DNA of 42,061 nt, from positions 1 to 42,061 of the forward strand of contig SKZO01000019.1 in the NCBI GenBank assembly GCA_007127335.1, in the 5' to 3' direction. This DNA comes from Spirochaetales bacterium (lineage in GTDB: Bacteria; Spirochaetota; Spirochaetia; DSM-27196; SLST01). Position numbers and translations under genes: made by a program. The notes beneath the pieces are model-generated. The model was not told where the DNA came from and made no database searches. It was given only the letters and a program-made list of their open reading frames with translations. Of the stretch, positions 1 to 8,091 are shown piece after piece; the stretch's first letter is position 1, and each line of letters opens with the position of its first letter.

Positions 1-83
1 CCACCGCCGCGGACGGCGAAGCCACCGCCGCGGACGGCGAAGCCACCGCCGCGGACGGCGAACCCACCGCCGCGGACGGCGAA
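1..83 (+). repeat. 21-bp tandem repeat, four copies, inside a coding region
   Basis: The unit is gccaccgccgcggacggcga plus a final a. Copies run at about 1-20 (first base missing), 21-41, 42-62 and 63-83; the last has one substitution (g to c, giving Pro for Ala). The 21-bp period keeps the frame and encodes the TAADGEA heptad. The array runs off the left edge, so the copy number is a minimum. Near-identity at nucleotide level suggests recent slippage expansion. Confidence 0.9.
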
Positions 84-179
84 CGTCGGCTCATCCCGGT
101 CGCCGCCGCTGCGGTCGAGCAGACCAGGCGCGCCCTTGCGCCGTACTGGAAGCTCGGCGCGGGCGCCGCGAAGGAGTGA
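1..179 (+). CDS. C-terminal end of a repeat-containing protein (5' truncated)
   Basis: This open frame enters from the left edge (first full codon at base 3) and stops with TGA at 177-179. The visible part encodes about four copies of a seven-residue unit, T-A-A-D-G-E-A, and then a non-repetitive tail containing V-E-Q-T-R-R-A-L-A-P-Y-W. The acidic, Ala-rich repeats look like a flexible tail or linker. No family can be assigned from this fragment. The frame is open with consistent codon use, and its last codons (AAG GAG TGA) contain the Shine-Dalgarno sequence of the next gene, so the two are probably in one operon. The rest of the gene lies outside the window. Confidence 0.6.
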   Translation, partial: TAADGEATAADGEATAADGEPTAADGERRLIPVAAAAVEQTRRALAPYWKLGAGAAKE

Positions 180-185
180 CCTTCC

Positions 186-1328
186 GTGAGAGGCCGGGCG
201 AAGGCTCGCAACCACCGGACGTTCCTCTGCCTGGCGCTGTTCGGCTCGTTGGCGATGCGCCTCCTCGCCGTCGAGCCGGACCTTTCGCCGGCAGACGGGC
301 CGCGGCCCCCACTCACGCTCTCCTTCGTCGGCGACATCATGCACCACATGGTGAATGCGCAGATGCCGGACTACGATCGACTGTACGATGCGGTCCGTGA
401 GCTGCTCGCCGTTGACGACCTGAGCTTCGCGAATATCGAGTTCCCCGTCGACCCGTCGCAGCCACCGGCCGGCTACCCGATCTTCAACGGCAGCGTCGAG
501 TACGTGGAGGCGGCGATTCGCGGTGGGTTCGACGTCTTCTCCCTCGCGAACAACCACACCTACGATCTGGGACCCGCCGGGGTTGCCGCTACGCGGGAGG
601 TCTTCCGCGATCTGGCCGAGAGGGTCACGATCTTCACGAACGGAATCCGGGAGGACCGTGGCGCCCGGATCACTCCGAGCGAGATCCTGCACCGCGGCTG
701 GCGGATCGGGTTCGTCGCGATCACCTCGTTCTCGAATGTCCCGGGGTCCGGTCCCTACATCAACCTCGTGGACTACCTCGACCGGCCGACGCGGACTCGC
801 TTTCTCGACCTGGTCCGGTCCTGGAGCGATGAGTACGATCTGCTCGTCGTCAGTGTCCATGCAGGCGTCGAGTACGTCCTTTCGCCCGCGGGGCACAAAG
901 TGGAGTTCTTCCGCGACCTCTCGGACGCCGGCGCGGACATCGTCTGGGGGCACCATCCGCACGTGCTCCAGCCGTGGGAGCACCGCAACGACGGCGTGAT
1001 CATCTACAGCGCCGGGAACTTCGTCTCCGGACAGCGGCGTCATCAGATCCCCGATCTGCCGTTCGGGCGATGGGCACCTGCCGGAGATACGGCGATCTTC
1101 CAGGTGCGCGTGGAGGACCGCCACGGAGGCGTCGTGTCGGTCCTCGAGCACATACCGGCCTTCACCACGTACCTCGACCCCGACCACGGATTCGTGCTGC
1201 GCACCTTTGACGAGGTGATCTCCGCAGAGCTGTCGCTGCCGTGGCGGGCCTTCTATCTCGCGCGGTATGCCTTCATGAGACGATTCGCCGCCACGGACGC
1301 GTTCAGGGAGCTCGGCCTTGCCAGGTGA
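186..1328 (+). CDS. CapA-family metallophosphoesterase-like protein
   Basis: The 380-residue protein belongs to the CapA/PGA_cap fold (bacterial capsule-synthesis and poly-gamma-glutamate proteins; calcineurin-like metal site). The expected metal-site motifs are all visible: G-D at 49-50, N-I-E at about 83-85, N-N-H at 122-124, a His in V-S-V-H at about 225 and G-H-H-P-H at 255-259, followed by Y-S-A-G-N-F. A hydrophobic segment at about 13-29 suggests a signal peptide or anchor, so it probably acts outside the cytoplasmic membrane. The start is GTG, with AAGGAG at 171-176 (9 nt spacing) lying inside the end of the previous gene. Members of the family are linked to capsule polymers or cell-surface modification. 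The substrate cannot be told here, since no pgsB or pgsC lies nearby. It ends 4 bp before the convergent radC. Confidence 0.85.
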   Translation: MRGRAKARNHRTFLCLALFGSLAMRLLAVEPDLSPADGPRPPLTLSFVGDIMHHMVNAQMPDYDRLYDAVRELLAVDDLSFANIEFPVDPSQPPAGYPIFNGSVEYVEAAIRGGFDVFSLANNHTYDLGPAGVAATREVFRDLAERVTIFTNGIREDRGARITPSEILHRGWRIGFVAITSFSNVPGSGPYINLVDYLDRPTRTRFLDLVRSWSDEYDLLVVSVHAGVEYVLSPAGHKVEFFRDLSDAGADIVWGHHPHVLQPWEHRNDGVIIYSAGNFVSGQRRHQIPDLPFGRWAPAGDTAIFQVRVEDRHGGVVSVLEHIPAFTTYLDPDHGFVLRTFDEVISAELSLPWRAFYLARYAFMRRFAATDAFRELGLAR

Positions 1329-1332
1329 CCGG

Positions 1333-2079
1333 TCAGAGCTCGCCATGCTCGAGAAAGCTGTAATACCCGCGGGAGCTGAAGATCACGTGATCGAGCACCG
1401 GTATTCCGAGCAGCTGCCCCGCCGACTGGAGCCGTCGCGTGACCTCTACATCCTCGCCACTCGGCTCGAGGCTCCCGCTGGGGTGGTTGTGGGCGAGTAT
1501 CACCGACGCGGCCCGGTCGGTCAGCGGGGCGGCGAAGACCTCGCGGGGATGGACCACGGTTCTGTTCACCAGACCAACGGTGACAACGCGCGCGGCGAGG
1601 ACCTCATGCGCGCCGTTGAGGCTGAGCGCGAGGAAGCACTCCTGCGGCCGGTCGATGAAGCGGTCGACGATGGGCAGCACATCCGCCGGGGAGCGAATCC
1701 TGCGGCGCTGCGGAGCGAGCACACGTCTGCCGAGCTCGAACGCGGCAGCGAGGGCGGCGACTTTTGCCGGCCCGAGGCCCGGGATCATACGCAGGTCGGT
1801 CGAAGCCGGGGGGCCGTTCTGCCGGTCGATGAGCGAGACCACCTGTCGCGAGACCTGGTCGACCGGCCGGCCGGTGACGCCGCTGCCGATCAGCAGCGAC
1901 ACCAGCTCCTCGTCGCGCAGGACTGCGACTCCGTCCCGCTGGAACCGTTCGCGTGGCAGGAGCGCGGCGACATCTGTCTGCAGTTGCGTCACACCCGGTT
2001 GACTGCCCTGATTCGCCTGGCGCTTGACTACTCCCGCGGCGGTTGCGTGACCCGGTCCGCACCGGTAGTATCTGCCCAT
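1333..2079 (-). CDS. radC: RadC-family (JAB/MPN+) protein
   Basis: RadC family: an N-terminal helix-hairpin-helix (M-I-P-G-L-G-P-A-K at about 98-106) followed by the JAB/MPN+ domain with the JAMM motif H-N-H-P-S-G at 197-202 and Asp210. All metal ligands are present. RadC was historically tied to DNA repair, but its real function is unsettled; many members are thought to be metal-dependent hydrolases acting in DNA metabolism. The annotated start is ATG at 2079, which has no Shine-Dalgarno sequence. An in-frame GTG at 1992 (residue 30) would give a more typical short N-terminus and is a real alternative. With the ATG start, the first codon overlaps the divergent start codon of the next gene by 2 bp. 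Identity is firm; the start is uncertain. Confidence 0.9.
   Translation of the reverse strand: MGRYYRCGPGHATAAGVVKRQANQGSQPGVTQLQTDVAALLPRERFQRDGVAVLRDEELVSLLIGSGVTGRPVDQVSRQVVSLIDRQNGPPASTDLRMIPGLGPAKVAALAAAFELGRRVLAPQRRRIRSPADVLPIVDRFIDRPQECFLALSLNGAHEVLAARVVTVGLVNRTVVHPREVFAAPLTDRAASVILAHNHPSGSLEPSGEDVEVTRRLQSAGQLLGIPVLDHVIFSSRGYYSFLEHGEL
2043..2071 (+). promoter_or_regulatory. Promoter of the HMA-like/Ig-OmpA operon (leaderless)
   Basis: TTGCGT (2043-2048), 17-bp spacer, TAGTAT (2066-2071), then six bases and the ATG at 2078. The expected transcription start falls on or within a base of the ATG, and no Shine-Dalgarno sequence precedes it, so the mRNA is probably leaderless. Confidence 0.55.
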
Positions 2080-2311
2080 GCTCAGGCGCAGGAGTTTCCA
2101 TTACCTGGTAGACGGTCTGACCGAGGACAAGGCGGAGATTCTCAGACAGAGCCTCGCGATCGTGCCGCAGATCCTCGCGGTCGACGTCAGCGTCGGGCGC
2201 AGCATGATCGAGGTGACCGCGAGGCGCGACGTCGCCGACCAGGTGCGACTCGCCTGTTCGGTCGCCGGGGCGTACTACCGCACCCGCGCCGGTGTTTCGT
2301 CGCGACCATGA
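2078..2311 (+). CDS. Small HMA-fold-like protein without the CxxC metal site
   Basis: A 77-residue protein whose strand-helix-strand-strand-helix pattern (F-H-Y-L-V-D-G-L-T near the N-terminus, V-D-V-S-V-G-R-S-M-I-E-V-T in the middle, A-G-A-Y-Y near the end) resembles the heavy-metal-associated domain. The Cys-x-x-Cys normally found after the first strand is absent (G-L-T-E-D-K-A-E), so it is unlikely to carry copper in the usual way. The family call is by pattern only. The start codon sits 6 nt after a -10 box. The stop codon overlaps the next start (ATGA at 2308-2311), so translation of the downstream Ig-repeat/OmpA protein is probably coupled to it. It has no signal peptide and should be cytoplasmic. 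Confidence 0.6.
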   Translation: MLRRRSFHYLVDGLTEDKAEILRQSLAIVPQILAVDVSVGRSMIEVTARRDVADQVRLACSVAGAYYRTRAGVSSRP

Positions 2312-5109
2312 GGTCTCTGTGGGTCATCGCAATCGTCCTCGTTGCCGCGACTCCCGCGCGGGCAGGAGGACGGGCCGAAGACGGGGAGCCGGTCCATGTC
2401 GCCGTCGATTCCGCCGATGTTCGCTACCTGTCGCCCCCCGGCCATGAGGCCGTTCTCGAAGTCTCTCCCGAGTTCGAGCCCCGGGACGCGGCGATCGAAT
2501 CCCTGTCGTTCTCCGTCTACGGGGCATCTGCGCCGCTCGTCGGAGCGCTCGTGTACCGGCGCGACTACCGCAGGGGACCGTTCGGGATTCGGCTGCCGGC
2601 CGCATTCGTCTGGGATGCGACCTTTCTCAGCTCGCCTGTCGGCGAGGACGGCGAGCCGGTGCCGGACGGTGACTACTCCTACGAGATCGCTGTTGTCGGG
2701 CCCGGCGGGCGGCCCTCACGGACGCCGCCGCTGCCGGTCGTTGTCGACTCGAGGCCGCCGGTCATCTCCTCCGTCACCGCGGAATACGAGGTGTTTTCCC
2801 CCACCGGCGACGGGTATCGTGATTCGGTGCGCATATCACAGCGCGGGTCGCAGGAAGAGCGGTGGGTCGGGCGGATCCGCAACGCGGCGCACCTCGTGGT
2901 GCGTGAGTTCACCGCGTACCGCTCGGTCCCGCCGGATATCGAGTGGGACGGAAGGTCCGACGACGGCGTGGTCGTGCCCGATGGACGGTACGAATACGTG
3001 CTCGCCGGTACCGATCGGGCGGGGAATCGCAGCGAGAGTGATCCTGTGCCGCTGATCGTCCATACGAGAACCGACGGCGTCAGGCTCTCGCCGCACGCGA
3101 CCGTCGCTCCGGTCTCAGCCGCCGGTGAGATCGCTCCCGTGAGGTATGATGTGACGGTCTCCGGGCTTGCCGATGTCGTCTCCTGGCGGTTCGAAGCGGC
3201 GGCGGCCTCCGGGCCCCCGGGTCGTCGGCCGTACGTGAGCCGGGAGGGCGAGGGGCCGCCCCCGGACCAGATCGTGCTTTCGGGTCGTGACCCGGACGGA
3301 CATGAGCTCGCCGAGGGCGAATACGAGATCACGCTCACGGTGGAGTATGGAAGCGGTGTCCGCGTCCGGTCGCCTCCGGTACCGTATGTTGTCGACCGCA
3401 CCGCTCCGCATGGTCGGCTCGTCGCGCAGACGATGCCTTCGCCATCCGGCGATGCGGAGGATCTCGTGTTCGGCGGTGCCGGCCGCGAAGCGATCGAGTT
3501 CTCGGCTGCCGTCTCCAACGATCTGTGGATCCTCCACATCTCCCATGAGGGGCGGACCGAGCGGCTTCCGCTCCGGCACCTCGGGGTGAACGGGATGCAA
3601 CTCTCCTATATCTGGGACGGCACCGACCTGTCAGGCCGTCGGATGCCTGACGGCCGCTACGTGATCGGGCTCCACGGGACCGATCGCGCCGGCAACGTCG
3701 GAGCCACCAACGAGGTTCAGGTTGTCAAGGATACCCGTACCTCGTTCGCGGCGCTTGCCGTGAGCCCGCAGCGGTTCTCCCCGTTCGCCGACGATGCGCC
3801 CCGTTCGGTGGTCCTGACGCCCCGGGCCGCCCCGCAGGACGGGATCTCGTCAACGCTGCTGGAGATCATGGACCGCGAGGGACGCGTGGTTCGCAGGTGG
3901 CGTGATGCGGACGCTGGACCGCTCGAGTGGTCCGGGAGGACCGACGCCGGGGCTATGGCACCGGACGGTACCTATACGGCGAGGCTCGAGGTTCAGCACG
4001 CCAACGGCGATCGGTCGGTCGCGACCGCCGGTCCAATCGTCGTTGACACGCAGCCGCCCGCGGTTCATCAGCTCGACGCTGCCTACAGGGTTCTGCGGCC
4101 GACGGATGACGGGTATCGCGATACCGTGCGTATCCTCCAGTGGACTTCCAGCGCGCGGTGGACCGGACGCATCGTTGACGCGCAGGGACGGCTGGTGATC
4201 GAACGTCGCTGGAGTGGGCTTGCCGAGGACTTCACCTGGGACGGTCGCGACGAGTCCGGATCGGTCGTTGCCGACGGCGAGTACGCGTATGAGCTCGTCG
4301 GCCGCGACGAAGTGGGCAACGTGGCGCGGGCCCGCCTGTTCCTGATCGTCGACACGACATCGCTCCCGGCGTTTCGAAGGCCGCCGCGCCTTTCCATAGC
4401 CGCCGTGCCCCGACTCTTCGTCCCGTCGGTCGACCGTGACGCCCGACCGCTCACGCTCTCGCTCGAAGCGTCCGGCCCGAACGAGATCGCATCCTGGCTG
4501 GTGGAGATCTCAGATGCGACCGGCGACCCGGTGCGGGCGTTTCGCGGGGACGGGGTCCCGCCCCTGGAGCTCGAGTGGGACGGACGGTACTCCGACGGCC
4601 GGCTCGTGCAGAGCGCGTCCGCCTATCGCGCCGCATTCGTGGCCACCGACGTGTACGGCAACACGAGCGAGGCGGCCGTTCGCGTTACGACCGGGGTGCT
4701 CGTGGTGCGCGACGGGATTCTGCCGCGCATGATGGTGCCGGGAATCGTCTTCCAGGCGACCAGCGCCGATCTGCTCGCTGCCGATGAGGGGAGCCGGCGA
4801 CGGAACCTGGATACGCTTCGAACCGTCGCTGAGGTCTTGCGTCGATCGCCGGAACATGAGATTCTACTCGAGGGCCATGCGTCGAGCGATGAGTATGAGG
4901 ATCCGCGGTGGACCGACGCCCGCAGACGCGAGCAGCTCACGACGCTCTCCAGCATGAGGGCGGAGGGCGTCCGGCGGGCCCTGGTGCTGTTGGGGGTCGA
5001 GCCGGAACGGATGAGTGTGATCGGCTACGGCGACGCCCGCCCGGTCGTGCCCCGGGAGGACCACGAGAATCGTTGGCAGAATCGTCGCGTGGAGTTTATC
5101 TTGAAGTAG
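2308..5109 (+). CDS. Secreted protein with seven FlgD-like Ig modules and C-terminal OmpA domain (paralog 1)
   Basis: The ATG at 2308 overlaps the stop of the upstream gene (ATGA) and begins a clear signal peptide (V-I-A-I-V-L-V-A-A-T-P-A-R-A, predicted cleavage before G-G-R-A-E-D), giving 933 residues. The frame is open further upstream, but that part is a shadow. The mature protein has seven modules ending in variants of W-D-G-R...G...P-D-G-x-Y-x-Y...D-R-A-G-N, as in FlgD Ig-like/gliding-type C-terminal folds. The last ~120 residues form an OmpA-like peptidoglycan-binding domain (E-I-L-L-E-G-H-A-S-S and a terminal N-R-R-V-E-F-I-L). This suggests a periplasmic or outer-membrane protein with an Ig-rod, anchored to murein. 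The next gene encodes a paralog with the same layout, 26 bp downstream. Function unknown. Confidence 0.85.
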   Translation: MRSLWVIAIVLVAATPARAGGRAEDGEPVHVAVDSADVRYLSPPGHEAVLEVSPEFEPRDAAIESLSFSVYGASAPLVGALVYRRDYRRGPFGIRLPAAFVWDATFLSSPVGEDGEPVPDGDYSYEIAVVGPGGRPSRTPPLPVVVDSRPPVISSVTAEYEVFSPTGDGYRDSVRISQRGSQEERWVGRIRNAAHLVVREFTAYRSVPPDIEWDGRSDDGVVVPDGRYEYVLAGTDRAGNRSESDPVPLIVHTRTDGVRLSPHATVAPVSAAGEIAPVRYDVTVSGLADVVSWRFEAAAASGPPGRRPYVSREGEGPPPDQIVLSGRDPDGHELAEGEYEITLTVEYGSGVRVRSPPVPYVVDRTAPHGRLVAQTMPSPSGDAEDLVFGGAGREAIEFSAAVSNDLWILHISHEGRTERLPLRHLGVNGMQLSYIWDGTDLSGRRMPDGRYVIGLHGTDRAGNVGATNEVQVVKDTRTSFAALAVSPQRFSPFADDAPRSVVLTPRAAPQDGISSTLLEIMDREGRVVRRWRDADAGPLEWSGRTDAGAMAPDGTYTARLEVQHANGDRSVATAGPIVVDTQPPAVHQLDAAYRVLRPTDDGYRDTVRILQWTSSARWTGRIVDAQGRLVIERRWSGLAEDFTWDGRDESGSVVADGEYAYELVGRDEVGNVARARLFLIVDTTSLPAFRRPPRLSIAAVPRLFVPSVDRDARPLTLSLEASGPNEIASWLVEISDATGDPVRAFRGDGVPPLELEWDGRYSDGRLVQSASAYRAAFVATDVYGNTSEAAVRVTTGVLVVRDGILPRMMVPGIVFQATSADLLAADEGSRRRNLDTLRTVAEVLRRSPEHEILLEGHASSDEYEDPRWTDARRREQLTTLSSMRAEGVRRALVLLGVEPERMSVIGYGDARPVVPREDHENRWQNRRVEFILK

Positions 5110-5135
5110 AGCCGAAATCGGGAAGGAAGGACAAT

Positions 5136-7958
5136 ATGCGCAGGATCGTCATTGGAGTCATCGTGGCCTTCGTTGCTTCGACCGCGTTTGCCGGTGGTCG
5201 TGCCGAGGCGCCCCAGGTTGATGTAGACACGGAGGACGTTGTCTACATATCGCCACAGAGCTCGCCCGGTGTCCAGGACGTCCTGACGATTCCCATTTCG
5301 GTCGTGGAGATACCCCGCAATCGTGTCGTGGTCGCCTACGAACTGGTCGTCACCGACCCTCGCGGGAATATCGTCTGGGTCGAGTCAGGGGTAGACGAGA
5401 CCGAACGCCCCGGGTTTTTCGGCCGTCTGATGGAAGGGCTCGGGCTCCGCGAACGCGAGACCACCGTTCAGATACCTGAGCGCGTAGAGTGGGACGGAAC
5501 CTACCAGGGCTCTCCGCTCGCACCGGACGGCACCCCGGTACCGGAGGGCGAGTACGAGTACGTCCTGACCGTGGTAGACAACAGGGAAGACACCGCGACG
5601 AGTGAGCCACGGACCGTCGTGGTGGACAATACGCCACCGTCGGCCACCGCTGTGGTCGATCACACCGTGTTCGAGCCCGGCGGTCGCCGAGGTACGATCA
5701 CGCTCACACAGGAAACCAGCGTTGAGGACGAGTGGATCGGGCGGATCAGCCGCGACGGCGATGTGATTTACGAGGTGAGCTGGGCCGGACAGGCCGTCGA
5801 GACCTTCACCTGGAACGGCCGCAATCTCGCCGGCGTAGAGGTGGAAGACGGCGAGTACGTCTACACCCTGACCGCAACGGACCGGGCCGGGAACACCGGC
5901 TCGATCGATCCCATCACCGTGATCGTTGACACCGAGCCGCGTCCGCTTGACATCGTCGCCTCGACACCGGCCTTCTCGCCGAACGACAGCGGTGTCAAGG
6001 ATACCGTGACGTTGACCTTCGGCCGTCCTTCGCTGCTGCGCCTCGAGAGCGCCGTAGTCGAGGTCACCGACGAAGACGGCAGGCCGGTGGGGAGCGTGGA
6101 AGTGGGGCGCCGGATCGCCGAATCGGTCGTGCTGACCGGATACCTCGATCAGGCACGAACCGAACGCGCCCCGGAGGGGACCTATCTGGTCTCGGTCACT
6201 GCGACCTATGGAAACGGCGCGATCTCTGAGGCCGGCCCCATTCCGATCACCCTCGACGTCACGCCGCCCGAGGGTTCGATCAGCGTTTCGGACACGATCT
6301 TCAGCCCCGACGGCAGCGGTCTGAAGGATACCGTGCGGATCGTTCACGAGGTGGACGACGACGCCTACTGGACCGGGCAGATTTCCCGGCCCGGTGAGGA
6401 CGTCATACAGACGATCCGGTTCGGTCGTGATGTGCCGCGGGTGGTGATCTGGGACGGCACCGATCTCGACGCCAATCCCGTGCCCGACGGAACCTACGCG
6501 TACAGCCTCTACGGTGAAGACGAGGCCGGGAACCGCACGCGGACGAACGAGATTCGCGTGATCGTTGACCGGCGGCCGACGGACGTGGAACTGCGAGTCA
6601 GCCGCGAGTACTTCGCTCCGGGAAGCGGCGAGCGGGGAGATTCGGTCGTCGTGACTCCGGTGCTCTCGGTTCCGGACGGGATCGCGGAGTACTCGTTCCG
6701 CGTGATGGACGGTTCGGGCAATGAGGTGTTCTCCGGGCGGGGAGAAGGTGCGCTTCCACGGCAGATCGTGTGGGACGGTCGGGATCCGGCCGGGGAGATC
6801 CTTCCTGAAGGTGAATACGTCGGCGTGCTCGATCTCGTCTACCACAAAGGCAACCGACCGCGCGCACTTACGCCGGTCGTGACCATCGATCAGACGATAC
6901 CGCAGGTGTCCCTCCGTGCGTCCGCGTCCAGAATCACGCCCCGTCTGGACGGCGAGCATCAGACGGTCTCGTTCATCCCCTTCGTCCACCCGGCGGACGA
7001 GATCGTACGGTTCACCGGACAGATCCAGTCGCTCGACGGGCGGGTCGTCCGCGAACTGACCGGCACGAGACCGGTCGGAACCGCGTACTGGGATGGGACG
7101 ACGCGCACGGGACAGGTCGCGCAGGACGGATCGTACGTCGGAGTCCTCGAGGTCGAGCACCGCAACGGCATTGTCCGACGGGCCCAGTCCGGGGCGATCG
7201 CCCTCAGCACCGTGGACTACGTCGGCCCGCCGCCTGTGGCGCTGCGGCTCTCTCCGCAGACGTTCGCTCCGGACGGTGACGGCGTGAGAGACACCGTGAT
7301 GGTGACCCTCGCAATCGGGGATGGGCGGCCGATCGCCGAGTGGACGCTCACGGTACGTGCTCCGGACGGGTCGGTGTTCTTCCAGTACACCGGCGAGGGC
7401 GATCCGGTTCGCTCCTTCGAGTGGGACGGCCTCAATGACGCGGGCGATCGCGTACGGATGGCGACCGATTACGACGTCGAGTACGAGGTCATCGATGCGC
7501 AGGGGAACGTCGCACGCGGCAGCGAGGTGCTGACCGTCGACATCCTCACCGTGGAACGGTACGGCATGCGCAAGATCGATCTGCCGGACATCATCTTCGA
7601 GGGCTTTACGACAAGGTACCTGAACTGGAACAAGGAGCTCTCCGAGCAGAACGTCGTCGTACTCAACCAGATTGCGGACGCGCTGCAGAAGTTCCCCAAC
7701 TATCGCATCGAGCTCCACGGTCACGCGGTCAGCGTGCTCTACTACGATGAACGCCTGTCGGATCTCGAGCACGAGCAGACGCTGCTCCCGCTCAGTGAGG
7801 GCCGGGCAAGGACCATACGCGAGGCGATGGCAAACCGCGGCGTGGACGCCGGCCGCTTCTCGCTTGAATGGTGGGGCAAACTGAGGCCGCTTGTACCGTT
7901 CAGTGATCTCGACGAACGGTTCATCAACCGCCGCGTCGAGTTCTACCTCGATCGCTGA
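5136..7958 (+). CDS. Secreted protein with seven FlgD-like Ig modules and C-terminal OmpA domain (paralog 2)
   Basis: The chosen ATG at 5136 has a strong Shine-Dalgarno sequence (GGAAGGAAGG, 5121-5130) and starts a signal peptide ending T-A-F-A before G-G-R-A-E, the same mature N-terminus as the upstream paralog. The 940-residue protein again has seven W-D-G/D-G-x-Y/G-N type Ig modules. Modules with a D-x-A-G-N end alternate with modules with an N-G end, as in the neighbour. It finishes in an OmpA-like domain (Y-R-I-E-L-H-G-H-A; I-N-R-R-V-E-F-Y-L). One Ig module (about residues 270-360) includes F-S-P-N-D-S-G-V-K-D, the F-S-P-x-x-D-G sort of turn common in such repeats. Probably a murein-bound periplasmic or surface structure made together with paralog 1. 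A terminator follows 15 bp after the stop. Confidence 0.85.
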   Translation: MRRIVIGVIVAFVASTAFAGGRAEAPQVDVDTEDVVYISPQSSPGVQDVLTIPISVVEIPRNRVVVAYELVVTDPRGNIVWVESGVDETERPGFFGRLMEGLGLRERETTVQIPERVEWDGTYQGSPLAPDGTPVPEGEYEYVLTVVDNREDTATSEPRTVVVDNTPPSATAVVDHTVFEPGGRRGTITLTQETSVEDEWIGRISRDGDVIYEVSWAGQAVETFTWNGRNLAGVEVEDGEYVYTLTATDRAGNTGSIDPITVIVDTEPRPLDIVASTPAFSPNDSGVKDTVTLTFGRPSLLRLESAVVEVTDEDGRPVGSVEVGRRIAESVVLTGYLDQARTERAPEGTYLVSVTATYGNGAISEAGPIPITLDVTPPEGSISVSDTIFSPDGSGLKDTVRIVHEVDDDAYWTGQISRPGEDVIQTIRFGRDVPRVVIWDGTDLDANPVPDGTYAYSLYGEDEAGNRTRTNEIRVIVDRRPTDVELRVSREYFAPGSGERGDSVVVTPVLSVPDGIAEYSFRVMDGSGNEVFSGRGEGALPRQIVWDGRDPAGEILPEGEYVGVLDLVYHKGNRPRALTPVVTIDQTIPQVSLRASASRITPRLDGEHQTVSFIPFVHPADEIVRFTGQIQSLDGRVVRELTGTRPVGTAYWDGTTRTGQVAQDGSYVGVLEVEHRNGIVRRAQSGAIALSTVDYVGPPPVALRLSPQTFAPDGDGVRDTVMVTLAIGDGRPIAEWTLTVRAPDGSVFFQYTGEGDPVRSFEWDGLNDAGDRVRMATDYDVEYEVIDAQGNVARGSEVLTVDILTVERYGMRKIDLPDIIFEGFTTRYLNWNKELSEQNVVVLNQIADALQKFPNYRIELHGHAVSVLYYDERLSDLEHEQTLLPLSEGRARTIREAMANRGVDAGRFSLEWWGKLRPLVPFSDLDERFINRRVEFYLDR

Positions 7959-7973
7959 GTACGCCACGAACCC

Positions 7974-8010
7974 GGGAGGCAGGATCTCTTCAGACCTGCC
8001 TCCCTTTCCT
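7974..8010 (+). terminator. Rho-independent terminator after the Ig/OmpA pair
   Basis: A perfect 10-bp stem, GGGAGGCAGG (7974-7983) pairing with CCTGCCTCCC (7995-8004), with an 11-nt loop, is followed by TTTCCT. It lies 15 bp after the stop of the second Ig/OmpA gene and marks the end of that operon. Confidence 0.85.
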
Positions 8011-8036
8011 CTCACATTCAGTCCCGGCCGACGGAG

Positions 8037-8065
8037 TTGACGACGTCCTGTCGCCTTTGTATTCT
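8037..8065 (+). promoter_or_regulatory. Promoter of the Ala/Glu-tailed small protein gene
   Basis: TTGACG (8037-8042), 17-bp spacer, TATTCT (8060-8065). The predicted start is near 8072, leaving a ~20-nt leader that contains AAAGGAG (8080-8086), 5 nt before the ATG. Confidence 0.65.
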
Positions 8066-8091
8066 ACGCGTCATAGCTCAAAGGAGTCAGA

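Noticed and set aside
1-83. Tandem repeats as a CRISPR array
   Set aside because: Units are directly adjacent without spacers and keep a coding frame.
1318-2307. Upstream extension of the first Ig/OmpA frame
   Set aside because: This part is antisense to radC and not protein-like; the signal peptide and the ATGA coupling put the start at 2308.
5385-8015. 876-codon open frame on the minus strand opposite the second Ig/OmpA gene
   Set aside because: It mirrors the codon pattern of the real gene in high-GC DNA; its translation is Arg/Asp/His-rich without fold signs, while the plus strand gives a signal peptide, repeats and an OmpA domain.
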